Shown: piece by piece, positions 26,014 through 39,359 of the stretch
Numbering within the stretch: the first letter of the stretch is position 1
Layout: every line of letters starts with the position of its first letter
Assembly (NCBI RefSeq): GCF_026343945.1
Contig: NZ_JAPKNJ010000003.1
Span: 186,001 to 250,000 of the forward strand
Source of the DNA: Kaistia algarum
GTDB taxonomy: Bacteria; Pseudomonadota; Alphaproteobacteria; Rhizobiales; Kaistiaceae
DNA length: 64,000 nt
Reading direction: 5' to 3'
Notes under the pieces: generated by a model
The model's input: only the letters and a program-made list of their open reading frames with translations
Database searches by the model: none
Told to the model about the DNA's origin: nothing
Translations under genes and position numbers: made by a program

Positions 26014-26432
26014 ACGACGTAGAGGACGCGGCCATTCACCTCAACCCGTTCGGGCCCCTGGATCGCAGCGCGCAGCGCTTCGACATCGGCCGGCTTCGGC
26101 TCGCCCTTCAGCACCACCAGAACAAGATGGCTCGGATCCATCTCGGCTTCGCTCCGAAACGGATTCGCGGCAAGGACTTCGCGCCATTCGTCGAGCGGAC
26201 GGACGAAGACGTCCGTGTGAAGGCCGAGCGCTTCACGCGCCGCTGTCTCCAGCCGGCGTTCGAGCGCGGCATCGGCCGGTTCGTCGGCCTCGAAAACGAG
26301 ATTTCCAGTCTGGAGCAGGGAGCGGACGCCCCGAAGGCCAAGGCCCTCGCAGAGCGTCCGCAGATCCGCCATCGCGATCCTGCCGGCGCCACCGACATTG
26401 ACGGCGCGAAGCAGCGCGATCGTGGTCGTCAT
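25890..26432 (-). CDS. DUF1697 domain-containing protein
   Basis: A 180-aa protein with the complete DUF1697 pattern: IALLRAVNVGGAGRIAMADLR, LLQTGNLVFEAD, the central FVRPLDEWREVLAANPF, and C-terminal GTSKLTLPLIEKKLGLRGTGRNWNT. The family has an unknown function, common in soil bacteria. It starts 7 nt downstream of the greA stop on the same strand and is probably in the greA transcript. Confidence 0.9.
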   Translation of the reverse strand: MTTTIALLRAVNVGGAGRIAMADLRTLCEGLGLRGVRSLLQTGNLVFEADEPADAALERRLETAAREALGLHTDVFVRPLDEWREVLAANPFRSEAEMDPSHLVLVVLKGEPKPADVEALRAAIQGPERVEVNGRVLYVVYPDGIGTSKLTLPLIEKKLGLRGTGRNWNTAMKVAAIADG

Positions 26433-26439
26433 CGATCCG

Positions 26440-26913
26440 TCAGCGGAAGCCCACTTCCAGGATCTCGTAGGAGCGCTCGCCGCCTGGCGCCTGGACGTTC
26501 ACGGTGTCGCCGACGGTCTTGCCGATCAGGGCACGGGCGATGGGCGAGGAGATCGAGATGCGGCCCTTCTTCACGTCCGCCTCCAGATCGCCGACGATCT
26601 GGTAGCTCTTCTCTTCCTCGGTGTCCTCGTCGACGAGCTTCACCGTCGCGCCGAACTTGACAGACTTGCCGCTCAGCTTCGAGACGTCGATGATCTCCGC
26701 GCGCGACAGCTTATCCTCAAGCTCGTTGATGCGGCCCTCGTTCAGGCTCTGCGCTTCCTTCGCGGCGTGATATTCGGCGTTTTCGGAGAGATCGCCATGC
26801 GCACGCGCCTCCGAGATCGCCGCGATGATGCGCGGGCGCTCTTCAGAGGTGAGGCGCTTCAGCTCGATTTCGAGAGCTGCGTGCCCACCGGCGGTCATGG
26901 GAACCTTTTCCAT
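26440..26913 (-). CDS. greA: Transcription elongation factor GreA
   Basis: A 157-aa GreA. The N-terminal coiled coil contains [20 protein letters not shown] with the acidic tip residues (D, E) that stimulate RNA polymerase to cleave backtracked RNA, and the C-terminal FKBP-like domain has [20 protein letters not shown]. The ATG at 26913 gives the canonical [18 protein letters not shown] start; 46 upstream codons are not used. It lies downstream of carB, the usual Rhizobiales order. Confidence 0.95.
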   Translation of the reverse strand: MEKVPMTAGGHAALEIELKRLTSEERPRIIAAISEARAHGDLSENAEYHAAKEAQSLNEGRINELEDKLSRAEIIDVSKLSGKSVKFGATVKLVDEDTEEEKSYQIVGDLEADVKKGRISISSPIARALIGKTVGDTVNVQAPGGERSYEILEVGFR

Positions 26914-27041
26914 GGTGTTCCAAGCCTTTTCTTCGTTTTGCGGTTCACGCGGTTTGGGCGCGGGAACACAATAATACACGGCACCAGCCCGAAAGCCGGT
27001 CCGTTCCTTTGATCGCATCAGCAACGTGGGGACTGTCCTAG

Positions 27042-27062
27042 GCCGGCGCAAGCAGCGCCGGC
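27042..27062. other. Strong palindromic hairpin between carB and greA
   Basis: A perfect 8-bp stem (GCCGGCGC at 27042-27049 with GCGCCGGC at 27055-27062, loop of 5) lies about 100 nt downstream of the carB stop and 130 nt upstream of the greA start. It has no T tract on either strand, so it could be a processing or RNA-stability hairpin rather than a standard terminator. Confidence 0.35.
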
Positions 27063-27164
27063 TCCCCCTTCGGGGCGCCTCCCGGCAAACCCAAGCGACG
27101 AGTTTCCCCTACGATCGCGGCAAGCGCAAGGCCCGTTTTCCGCCAATCCCCGCCGCCCGAAACC

Positions 27165-30479
<3,315 letters not shown>

Positions 30480-30711
30480 GGGGTCTCGCGCGGCGCAAAG
30501 CGCCCGCGCGGCTATCCGTGCGGGAGCTTGACTAGGGTCCGATTCAGGCTAGGGCGGCCTTATAGGGGAAAAGGCGGGAAGGGGGAACCCCCGGAACCGG
30601 AGCGGGTCAGGCGACTTGAAGGCGTGCGTCTGGCGGTTCGCCGAACGGCAGCTTATTGTCGGTCCATATTCCTGGGGTGGCTGGGCACCATCCCTTTCCG
30701 GAGGAAATTCG

Positions 30712-31632
30712 ATGCGTCTCGACAATCAGCGCGAGAGCAACAATGTCGAGGATCGGCGCGGTGACGGCGGTGGCGGTTTCGGCGGCGGCGGAATGCGGCA
30801 GGCCGGCATGGGCATTCCGCTCAAGGGCGGCTCGCTTGTCACCATCGCCGTCCTGGTCGGCATCGGCTGGCTCGTCTTCGGCATCAACCCGCTCCAGATG
30901 CTTTCGATGCTGACCGGCGGCGGCGGAAGCATGACGCAGGAGGAGAGCTATCAGCCATCCTCGCCGCAGACCTCGACCAGCAATGGCGGCGCCCAGGATG
31001 CCGGCAAGCAGTTCGTCGCCAAGGTGCTGGGCAGCACGGAGGATGTCTGGACCGAGATCTTCGCCGCCGGGGGCAAGAGCTATACGCCGACGCCTCTGGT
31101 CCTTTTCTCCGGCTCGACCGCTTCGGCCTGCGGTTCGGCGAGCGCGGCCTCGGGGCCGTTCTACTGCCCGGTCGACAAGAAGGTCTATATCGATCTCGCC
31201 TTCTACAACGAACTCAAGAACCGCTTCGGCGCGCCGGGCGATTTCGCTCAGGCCTATGTGATCGCGCATGAGGTCGGCCACCACGTGCAGGATCTCGTCG
31301 GCGTGCTGCCGGAATTCAACCGCCAGCGCCAGCAGATGAGCAAGGCCGAGGCGAACGACATGTCGGTCCGGGTCGAGCTGCAGGCGGATTGCTATGCCGG
31401 CATCTGGGCCAATCGCACCGACCAGAAGGGCATGCTGGAGGCCGGCGATATCGAGGAGGCGCTGAATGCGGCAACGCAGATCGGCGACGACACGATCCAG
31501 AAGCGCAGCCAGGGCTATGTCGTGCCGGACTCCTTCACGCATGGCACGTCGGCGCAGCGCAGCGGCTGGTTCAATCGCGGCTACAAGAGCGGCCGCATGG
31601 ACCAGTGCGATACGTTCTCTGGAAGTATCTGA
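30712..31632 (+). CDS. YpfJ-family neutral zinc metallopeptidase
   Basis: A 306-aa membrane-anchored Zn-metallopeptidase (Peptidase_M_Zn family). A glycine-rich cytosolic start (RGDGGGGFGGGGMRQAGMG) leads into one transmembrane segment (GSLVTIAVLVGIGWLVFGI), then an extracytoplasmic catalytic domain with the zinc motif HEVGHHVQD and the third-ligand region VRVELQADCYAGIWAN. Cys residues at ASACGSA and PFYCPVDKK are conserved in this family. The ATG at 30712 follows GGAGGAAATTC; upstream in-frame sequence is not plausible. The DUF1003 gene follows 6 nt later, suggesting co-transcription. The substrate is unknown. Confidence 0.9.
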   Translation: MRLDNQRESNNVEDRRGDGGGGFGGGGMRQAGMGIPLKGGSLVTIAVLVGIGWLVFGINPLQMLSMLTGGGGSMTQEESYQPSSPQTSTSNGGAQDAGKQFVAKVLGSTEDVWTEIFAAGGKSYTPTPLVLFSGSTASACGSASAASGPFYCPVDKKVYIDLAFYNELKNRFGAPGDFAQAYVIAHEVGHHVQDLVGVLPEFNRQRQQMSKAEANDMSVRVELQADCYAGIWANRTDQKGMLEAGDIEEALNAATQIGDDTIQKRSQGYVVPDSFTHGTSAQRSGWFNRGYKSGRMDQCDTFSGSI

Positions 31633-31638
31633 GCGACC

Positions 31639-32235
31639 ATGAGCGAGGGGTCGATCCGGCAACTGGCGGAACGGCTCCTCGTCGAGGGTGCCGCCAGCCT
31701 ATCGGCTCATGATCGAAAGCTGCTGGAGAAGATCGCCCAGCGCATTCCCGTCGTGCGCGACATCAACAGCGAATTCGATTCGCAACTCACCTTCGGGGAG
31801 CGACTGTCCGATCGGGTCGCCGAGATCGGCGGCTCCTGGAGCTTCATTATCGGCTTCGGCGCCATAATCGTGACTTGGGTGATACTGAATTCGATCGTTC
31901 TGGTCCGGTGGGGCGGAAGTTTCGACGCCTATCCGTACATCTTTCTCAACCTCGTCCTCTCCATGGTCGCCGCGCTTCAGGCCCCGATCATCATGATGTC
32001 GCAGAACCGGCAATCGGACAGGGACCGGTTGGCGGCGCGGCTGGATTATGAGGTCAATCTCAAGGCCGAGCTTGAGATTACAGCCCTGCACGAGAAGCTC
32101 GATCAGCTGCGCTCCGGCGAGGTGAAATCGATCCTCGGCCACATCGAGACGCTGCTGGAGCGGCATCTCGCGGAGGAGGAACTGCGCGAGACATTAGGCC
32201 AGCAGAAGGGACGAACCGCCGATGAAATGCTCTGA
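31639..32235 (+). CDS. DUF1003 domain-containing membrane protein
   Basis: A 198-aa protein with two transmembrane segments (SWSFIIGFGAIIVTWVILNS and YPYIFLNLVLSMVAALQAPI) and the DUF1003 signature TFGERLSDRVAEIGGSW together with LSMVAALQAPIIMMSQNRQSDRDR. The C-terminus is a coiled coil (LKAELEITALHEKLDQLRSGE). Function unknown; the family occurs in many proteobacteria. It follows the metallopeptidase gene by 6 nt, and its last 14 nt overlap the AT-rich gene at 32222. Confidence 0.88.
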   Translation: MSEGSIRQLAERLLVEGAASLSAHDRKLLEKIAQRIPVVRDINSEFDSQLTFGERLSDRVAEIGGSWSFIIGFGAIIVTWVILNSIVLVRWGGSFDAYPYIFLNLVLSMVAALQAPIIMMSQNRQSDRDRLAARLDYEVNLKAELEITALHEKLDQLRSGEVKSILGHIETLLERHLAEEELRETLGQQKGRTADEML

Positions 32236-32752
32236 TAGGCCCGATGGCCGTTCCGAGGCTCGTCCTATCAGGACCAAGAATGGCGATTTGTTCCTAGTCC
32301 AGGACGATGGCGATCTTCTGGCGCTGGGCTTGATAGCGCGAGGCAATAACAGGGCAATAAAGCTTGGCTATTTCTTTGATCCGTCAAATTTATGTCAGTT
32401 TAATAATGTCGATAGAATGAATCTATCGGCTTCAGACGCCATATATATAGCGAAATTCAGCTACCTGCACTTGAAGAATGGCAAATGGCCTATTGTTGGG
32501 CATCTGGCGGACTTCTCCCGAGAAACTTGGCCAATGCCAGTTTTCCAGTATCGAAATATACTTACCAACATTATGCAATATAGAATGTATGATGAAGAAA
32601 AATTAGAATATATGATTGGAGAGTATGACGAATTTTCTATAGAAGACTATGCGAAATCGAGTATTATGGCAAGTGATGGCTTGGATGGCGCGATTTATGT
32701 TGAAAATTTCTTGAGAGGAATACTTAATAATTTGAAAAATTCCCTGAACTAG
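32222..32752 (+). CDS. AT-rich foreign-looking gene, possible Imm26-like immunity protein
   Basis: A 176-aa protein in a marked AT-rich stretch from about 32340 to 32800, unlike the GC-rich genes on both sides. The N-terminus reads KNGDLFLVQDDGDLLALGLI then AIKLGYFFDP, a pattern reminiscent of Imm26-type immunity proteins (a GDxF strand followed by a GRI/GLI strand and a YFF motif). The rest is helical and Asp/Asn/Tyr-rich. I see no signal peptide or toxin partner in the window. The start overlaps the DUF1003 stop (ATG inside it). The Imm26 assignment is a weak visual resemblance; a hypothetical protein acquired by transfer is the safer statement. Confidence 0.6.
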   Translation: MKCSDRPDGRSEARPIRTKNGDLFLVQDDGDLLALGLIARGNNRAIKLGYFFDPSNLCQFNNVDRMNLSASDAIYIAKFSYLHLKNGKWPIVGHLADFSRETWPMPVFQYRNILTNIMQYRMYDEEKLEYMIGEYDEFSIEDYAKSSIMASDGLDGAIYVENFLRGILNNLKNSLN

Positions 32753-32791
32753 ATCGATTCTGGATCTGATAATTGGTTTTTCTATCTGACG

Positions 32792-33706
32792 TCAATATCC
32801 GTCCACCTGCAGCATCCAGTTGATCACCTGGCGCCAGTCGGTCATGCGGATCGGCGTGCCGTGCGAGCCGGTGTTGAAGAGGACGAATTGGGTCGGATAT
32901 CCCGGCGCCTGCTTGCGGATCGTGTCGTAGAAGGCCGCTTGCGCCTTCCAGTCGAACACCTTGTCGTCGCTGCCATGGCCGAAATAGAGCGGGATGCGGC
33001 GGCCTCCCGGCTTCATCGCCGGATTGCCGAAAAAGACCGGATCGTCGAGCGAGCCCAGCAGCAGCATGCCGGATAGGATCGAGCTCACCTGCGGGTCATC
33101 CATCAGCTTCCAGCAGACATTGCCGCCGAAGGACCCGCAGGCCAGGAAGACCGGCGCGCCCGGCGACTTCTTCGCATAGGCGAGCATCAGCGCCTTGACG
33201 TCGGCGGCGCCGTTGTCGTTAAAATCGGTGAAGTCGGGCGAGAGATAGACGCCGCCGGCATTCACCACCATGTTCTTGATGCGGTTGAAGTTTCCGCCGA
33301 AGGACCAGTCGTCGGCGCCGAGGAAGCGGGTGCCGTTCTGGCCGTGCAGGAAGACGACGATCATCTTGGCCGGCTTGTTGACGGCGCCGACGCCGACATA
33401 CCGCAGCTTGCGGCCATTGCCGCCCGTGTAATCGTAATGCGCCTGCGCCCAGTTCACGCCGGTCGAGACATATTGCCATTTGACCTTGCGCTCGGGGATC
33501 TCGTCCCGCTGATGGATGTCGCGCATCTTGTCATAGTCGACGACGATGAAGTCGCCTCCGTCCTTCGTTTCCAGGATCCCGGGGAAGGCGAAGAGCTTGT
33601 CCTTTTCAGGCCCAAGCCGAAGCTGGGCGGCGGCCGGCAGGGCGGCGAGCAAGGCCAATGCGCAGCCGAGAATCGCCGCCAGCGTTGCTGATCGAATGCG
33701 CACCAT
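32792..33706 (-). CDS. Secreted alpha/beta-hydrolase-like protein
   Basis: A 304-aa protein with a clear signal peptide (LGCALALLAALPAAAQL). The mature part has an alpha/beta-hydrolase order: PAKMIVVFLHGQNGTRFL (oxyanion loop), nucleophile-like LACGSFGGNVCW (GSFGG), an acid region YFGHGSDDKVFDWKAQ, and a late GSHGTPIRMTDW with the candidate His. It resembles poly-hydroxybutyrate depolymerase or feruloyl-esterase-like secreted hydrolases; substrate unknown. It is monocistronic and divergent from the DUF6600 gene at 33967. Confidence 0.75.
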   Translation of the reverse strand: MVRIRSATLAAILGCALALLAALPAAAQLRLGPEKDKLFAFPGILETKDGGDFIVVDYDKMRDIHQRDEIPERKVKWQYVSTGVNWAQAHYDYTGGNGRKLRYVGVGAVNKPAKMIVVFLHGQNGTRFLGADDWSFGGNFNRIKNMVVNAGGVYLSPDFTDFNDNGAADVKALMLAYAKKSPGAPVFLACGSFGGNVCWKLMDDPQVSSILSGMLLLGSLDDPVFFGNPAMKPGGRRIPLYFGHGSDDKVFDWKAQAAFYDTIRKQAPGYPTQFVLFNTGSHGTPIRMTDWRQVINWMLQVDGY

Positions 33707-33966
33707 GCCGATTCACCTGTCCTGATCCGGCCGACAAGATGGCATCCCGGCGCTCCGCCGCCAACCGGGCTCCGCGGCATGGTCATGAAGTTCCGCTATT
33801 CAGGGAACGTTCAGCCCCGTGAGCCGATTAGGAGCCTGCGGGTGTCCGGCTGCCGCTTTCGCGACCGGATCGGGCCTCCGCCTTGCCGTTTTCCTCGTGT
33901 TGAATACGGCGAATCGTTGAATGTGTCCCTCGCCTCGGGCGGCGGAGTGGAAGCGGGAAGGTTGAC

Positions 33967-36081
33967 ATGAAGACACTGGGAATCGTCGCGGCGGCGTTGC
34001 TGGGAGGTGTCGCGGTCGCGGCAGCCGGCATTGCTACGGGCGTCGTCGACTTGCCCTATCGGATCTCGCTGACGCCGAAATCCGACACTCTCGGCCAGCC
34101 CACGCCGGCCGATGCGACCACCGATACCGATACCTATGACGAGGAGACCGCGGCGGAGGCCGCTGCTGACCCGGCTCCGGCGCCAGCCGCCGTTCAGCCG
34201 CCGGTCAAGGTCGCCGCCGCGCCGCCGAAGCCGCGTCCGAAGCCCGTCGCCGCCGCCCCGGCACGGCCGCGCCCGATCCCCGTCGCCAGCCAGCCCAGCG
34301 GCAAGATCGACTATTTCTTCAACGAGCTCGCGCCCTACGGCAATTGGGTCGACGATCCGGATTATGGCTATGTCTTTGTGCCCAAGCGGCGCGGAGCTGG
34401 CTGGCGCCCCTATGAGCAGGGCGAGTGGATCTGGACCGACGATTATGGTTGGTACTGGGAGTCCAGCGAGCCTTTCGGCTGGGCGACCTATCATTATGGC
34501 CGCTGGGATTACAGCCCCGTCTATGGCTGGTTCTGGGTGCCCGGCGATACCTGGGCGCCGGCCTGGGTGACGTTCCGCGTCGGCAAAGACGCGGTCGGCT
34601 GGGCGCCGATCGCGCCGGATCGCTCCGGCTATGCCTATGGCGCGCCACGCCGCTATGATCCGCCGGTGGCGGAGAGCTGGATCTTCGTCGATCGCCGCGA
34701 ATTCGGCGCCGGCGATGTCGGGCAATATGCGGCGCCGGTCGACGAGGTCGGCGGCTATTTCGGCCGGGCTACCGATGTCCGCCGCCCGCAGTTTCAGGAT
34801 GGGCGCTACTACAACGAGCCGATCGGCCGGCCTGACCGCCCGAGCCGCGAGCTGGTCTATGTCGACCGTCAGGACGATATTTTCCAGGATGATCGTGGCG
34901 GACGCCTCGGCGTGTTCCGCCCGCAGATCGAGGACGGCTCCTTCGATCAACGCCCCGGACGCGTCGCAAGGGACCTGCAGCCTGCGGACCGGACGCTGAT
35001 CAATCAATATGTGCCGCAGGACCAATTGGCAGCCGGCGCGTTTTCGGCGGCGCTGCTCTCGGTCCTCGATCCCGGCGAGCGGCAGGATCTGCGCCGCGTC
35101 CGCGCTCAGTCGTCGAACCAGGCGATGAAGGTGCAGATCGACAAGCTCAACGCCGAAAAGGCGGCGCTGGTCGAACAGCAGCGTCGCGACGCCGCCAACC
35201 AGCAGGCCCAGATCGACGCAGCCGTGAAGAAGGCCGCGGCCCAGCGAGACGCAGAGCAGCAGCGTTTGCAGCAGGAGCGCGCCGCCAAGGCGCCCGAGGT
35301 GCTGAAGGCGATCGAGGCCAAGCCGGCTCCGGCGGCGCCCCAGCCGGAAGCCACTCCGGCACCGGCCCCGCAGCCGGAACCGGCTCCGGCCCCGCAACCA
35401 GCGCCAGCGCCGCAACCCGAGCCGCCCGCCGCAACGCCTCCGCCGGCCGCCGAAACGCCGGCAGCGCCCGCGCCGGAAGCCCCGCCCGAGAAGCCGCGCA
35501 GGAAGCGTCCGCCGGCCGCCGAGCAGCCTGCGGCCGAGCCATCGGCGCCCGCCGCAGTACCCGAGCCGCAACCGGCCCAGCCGCCGGCTGCGGAGCCTCA
35601 GGCTCCAGCCGCCGAGCCGGCCGCGCCCGCGGCCGAAACGCCAGCGCCTCCGGCCGATAATGCTCCGCCGAAACGCAAGAAGCGCCCGGCGGACGAAGCG
35701 CCGGCTGCCCAGCCGGAACAGCTGGCCCAGCCCGCGCCAGAGCCGCAGCCGGCGCCTGCTGCGGAGCCTGCACCGCAGCCCGAGCCGCCGGCTCCCGCCC
35801 CGGCACCGGAGCCGCCCGCCACTGAGCCGCAGCCCGCACCGGCCGCGCCGCCGGCGGCCGAACCCGCGCCGCAGCCCGAGCCTCCGGCCGCCGCACCGGC
35901 TCCTGAGCCAGCGCCTGCCCCAGCCGCCGAGCCTCCGCCCGCGCCGCAGGCGGAGCCCGCTCCCGCGCCTCAGCCCGAGGCGGCGCCGGCACCCGCCGAG
36001 CCAGCGGCTCCGCCGCCAGCGCCTGCCTGCCCGGAGGGCACGCAGCCCCAAGCCGATGGAAACTGTGCCGCGCCGCAGTGA
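33967..36081 (+). CDS. DUF6600-domain protein with long Pro/Ala-rich C-terminal tail
   Basis: A 704-aa exported protein. It begins with a signal or anchor (GIVAAALLGGVAVAAAGIA), then a Pro/Ala linker, then an aromatic domain of about 90 residues dominated by Trp/Tyr-Gly repeats (APYGNWVDDPDYGYVFVP, GEWIWTDDYGWYWESSEPFG, YGRWDYSPVYGWFWVPGDTW), which is the DUF6600 signature. A charged coiled coil (KVQIDKLNAEKAALVEQQRR region) follows. The final 250 or so residues are almost pure Pro-Ala-Glu-Gln repeats, ending CPEGTQPQADGNC. The tail could span the periplasm or bind cell wall. Function unknown. The repetitive tail may vary in copy number between strains. Confidence 0.85.
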   Translation: MKTLGIVAAALLGGVAVAAAGIATGVVDLPYRISLTPKSDTLGQPTPADATTDTDTYDEETAAEAAADPAPAPAAVQPPVKVAAAPPKPRPKPVAAAPARPRPIPVASQPSGKIDYFFNELAPYGNWVDDPDYGYVFVPKRRGAGWRPYEQGEWIWTDDYGWYWESSEPFGWATYHYGRWDYSPVYGWFWVPGDTWAPAWVTFRVGKDAVGWAPIAPDRSGYAYGAPRRYDPPVAESWIFVDRREFGAGDVGQYAAPVDEVGGYFGRATDVRRPQFQDGRYYNEPIGRPDRPSRELVYVDRQDDIFQDDRGGRLGVFRPQIEDGSFDQRPGRVARDLQPADRTLINQYVPQDQLAAGAFSAALLSVLDPGERQDLRRVRAQSSNQAMKVQIDKLNAEKAALVEQQRRDAANQQAQIDAAVKKAAAQRDAEQQRLQQERAAKAPEVLKAIEAKPAPAAPQPEATPAPAPQPEPAPAPQPAPAPQPEPPAATPPPAAETPAAPAPEAPPEKPRRKRPPAAEQPAAEPSAPAAVPEPQPAQPPAAEPQAPAAEPAAPAAETPAPPADNAPPKRKKRPADEAPAAQPEQLAQPAPEPQPAPAAEPAPQPEPPAPAPAPEPPATEPQPAPAAPPAAEPAPQPEPPAAAPAPEPAPAPAAEPPPAPQAEPAPAPQPEAAPAPAEPAAPPPAPACPEGTQPQADGNCAAPQ

Positions 36082-36093
36082 TGGAAAACGAAA

Positions 36094-36119
36094 CAGCCGC
36101 CGGCTTGGGCCGGCGGCTG
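36094..36119. terminator. Bidirectional terminator hairpin between the DUF6600 and HlyU genes
   Basis: A perfect 11-bp stem (36094-36104 with 36109-36119, loop TTGG) lies 12 nt after the DUF6600 stop. On the minus strand it is followed by TTTCGTTTTCC, which suits the end of the convergent HlyU gene; on the plus strand the T tract is poor. Confidence 0.7.
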
Positions 36120-36202
36120 AACGGGTAAGCCAAGGGCTGTTTGGCGCGCCTCAGAAGGGCACTGCCGATCGCTTTGCCCCGATGCGGCGCAAAGCTCGGC
36201 CG

Positions 36203-36493
36203 TCAGGGGGTCTGGTCGTAGATCCGGTCGCCCTGCTCGTCGATGATCTGTTGGCCCTTCATCACGATCAGCGTCACCGCGTCGTCGCGGCTCGCATGTT
36301 TGTCGACGCGGATGAAACGATAGGATTTCGTGACACCGTTCACGTCCTTCTCGATGAACCCGGCAACCTGGAACTGGCCGCCGACGGCCATCGGCGCCGG
36401 GCGGATGCGGTGACCCCGATATTCGGTCGCCTCATCGATCGTCTCGGCGCTGCCGCCCTTGCTTCCGAAGAGCTTGCTCAAGAAACCGGCCAT
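36203..36493 (-). CDS. HlyU-family protein
   Basis: A 96-aa HlyU-like protein: MAGFLSKLFGSKGGSAET start, EYRGHRIRPAPMAVGGQFQVAG, a FIEKDVNGVTKSYRFIRVDK strand and IDEQGDRIYD end. HlyU in Vibrio is a transcription regulator, but this short alphaproteobacterial family lacks an obvious HTH and its function is unproven. The ATG at 36493 is preferred because upstream in-frame residues look non-coding. It is flanked by a bidirectional terminator (36094-36119). Confidence 0.85.
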   Translation of the reverse strand: MAGFLSKLFGSKGGSAETIDEATEYRGHRIRPAPMAVGGQFQVAGFIEKDVNGVTKSYRFIRVDKHASRDDAVTLIVMKGQQIIDEQGDRIYDQTP

Positions 36494-36564
36494 CGGCGTT
36501 CTCCTGTTGTCGTCATGGAGGGCGAAACTAGCCAAGACAGGCCGCGCGCGCCATCCCGCCGAGT

Positions 36565-37146
36565 TCAATCACCGAGATCGAGGTCGGCGAGACGCAGCCT
36601 GAACTCCGAGGGCGCAAAGGCCGGCACCACGAGGTCGTCCGCGCCCCAGGGCGTGATCGAGCCGTAGCGTTGGTCCACGGGGTCGCGGTGGACGTGGATC
36701 CTCTTCTCGATCGCATCGATGACCCAGAGTTCGCGCAGTCCGAAATGGGCATAGACGAGCGCCTTAGGCCCGAGGTCGTAGCCGAGAGACGAGTCCGAGA
36801 TTTCGACGGCGAGGAGGACATTGTCCGGTGCCAGTCGTGGGATTCGGACCGTGCGTGGAAACACCAGGACGTCGGGCTCGAGGAATGTATCGTCCGAAAG
36901 GCGGAAGGTCGTTTCCGGAATGAGGCCGACATCCTTGTGTTGGATGCCGCCCCATCGGTCGAGCAGCGCAAACTTCAGCGTCTCGTGGCGGCCGCCTTTC
37001 GCATTCATCGGAACGAGCTCTCCCCCGAGCAGCTCGATGCGCTCGTCCTCGCGGATCAGGCCGATCTCGCCCATGCGCTCGACTTCCTTCACGGTGAAGG
37101 TGCGGCGAGGGAGATCATCGGTGCCAGTGAGCGCGCGCATGTTCAT
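36565..37146 (-). CDS. Uma2-family (DUF820) putative restriction-endonuclease-fold protein
   Basis: A 193-aa Uma2/DUF820 protein with the PD-(D/E)xK nuclease fold. Visible family features: ERIELLGGELVPMNA (Glu of the active site), DDTFLEPDVLVFPR (Asp), LAVEISDSSLGYDLGPKALVYAHFG with the E-x-S-x-S/K motif, and LRELWVIDAIEKRIHVHRDP. The family is abundant in cyanobacteria and present in soil bacteria; biological role is unknown. Two start choices (MNM or the MRAL two codons later) differ trivially. It lies on the strand opposite to nothing close, between HlyU and rpoD, with the rpoD terminator just upstream. Confidence 0.85.
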   Translation of the reverse strand: MNMRALTGTDDLPRRTFTVKEVERMGEIGLIREDERIELLGGELVPMNAKGGRHETLKFALLDRWGGIQHKDVGLIPETTFRLSDDTFLEPDVLVFPRTVRIPRLAPDNVLLAVEISDSSLGYDLGPKALVYAHFGLRELWVIDAIEKRIHVHRDPVDQRYGSITPWGADDLVVPAFAPSEFRLRLADLDLGD

Positions 37147-37159
37147 AGGGCTATCCTAA

Positions 37160-37190
37160 CGAAAAAAGGCCGCTCTTTCGAGCGGCCTTT
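37160..37190 (-). terminator. Rho-independent terminator of rpoD
   Basis: A perfect 11-bp stem (37180-37190 with 37165-37175, loop of 4) is followed on the minus strand by TTTTTTCG. It lies 24 nt after the rpoD stop codon and upstream of the Uma2 gene. Confidence 0.85.
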
Positions 37191-37213
37191 CGGTGACGGG
37201 TCTGGAGGTGACT

Positions 37214-39193
<1,980 letters not shown>

Positions 39194-39359
39194 GCTCTTC
39201 TCCGTATTGACGGTGGCAGCGCGCCAGACTTCCTGTCCGTCCGTCGCGTCCCGCCGCCGCCGATCCCATTTCGCCCGGCACCGAGGCTGGTACCGAATCG
39301 TCTGTATGAACTAGACTTTTCCTATTAAGGTCCGCCTAACCATCTAATGCCTTCGCGGC

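Noticed and set aside
32752..32785. AGATC/GATCT hairpin with TTTTT as a terminator after the AT-rich gene
   Set aside because: The stem is only five A/T-rich pairs, so it is too weak to call.
33811..36051. A 746-codon Arg/Gly/Leu-rich frame antisense to the DUF6600 gene
   Set aside because: Composition follows directly from the Pro/Ala-coding repeats of the plus-strand gene. No domain is visible.
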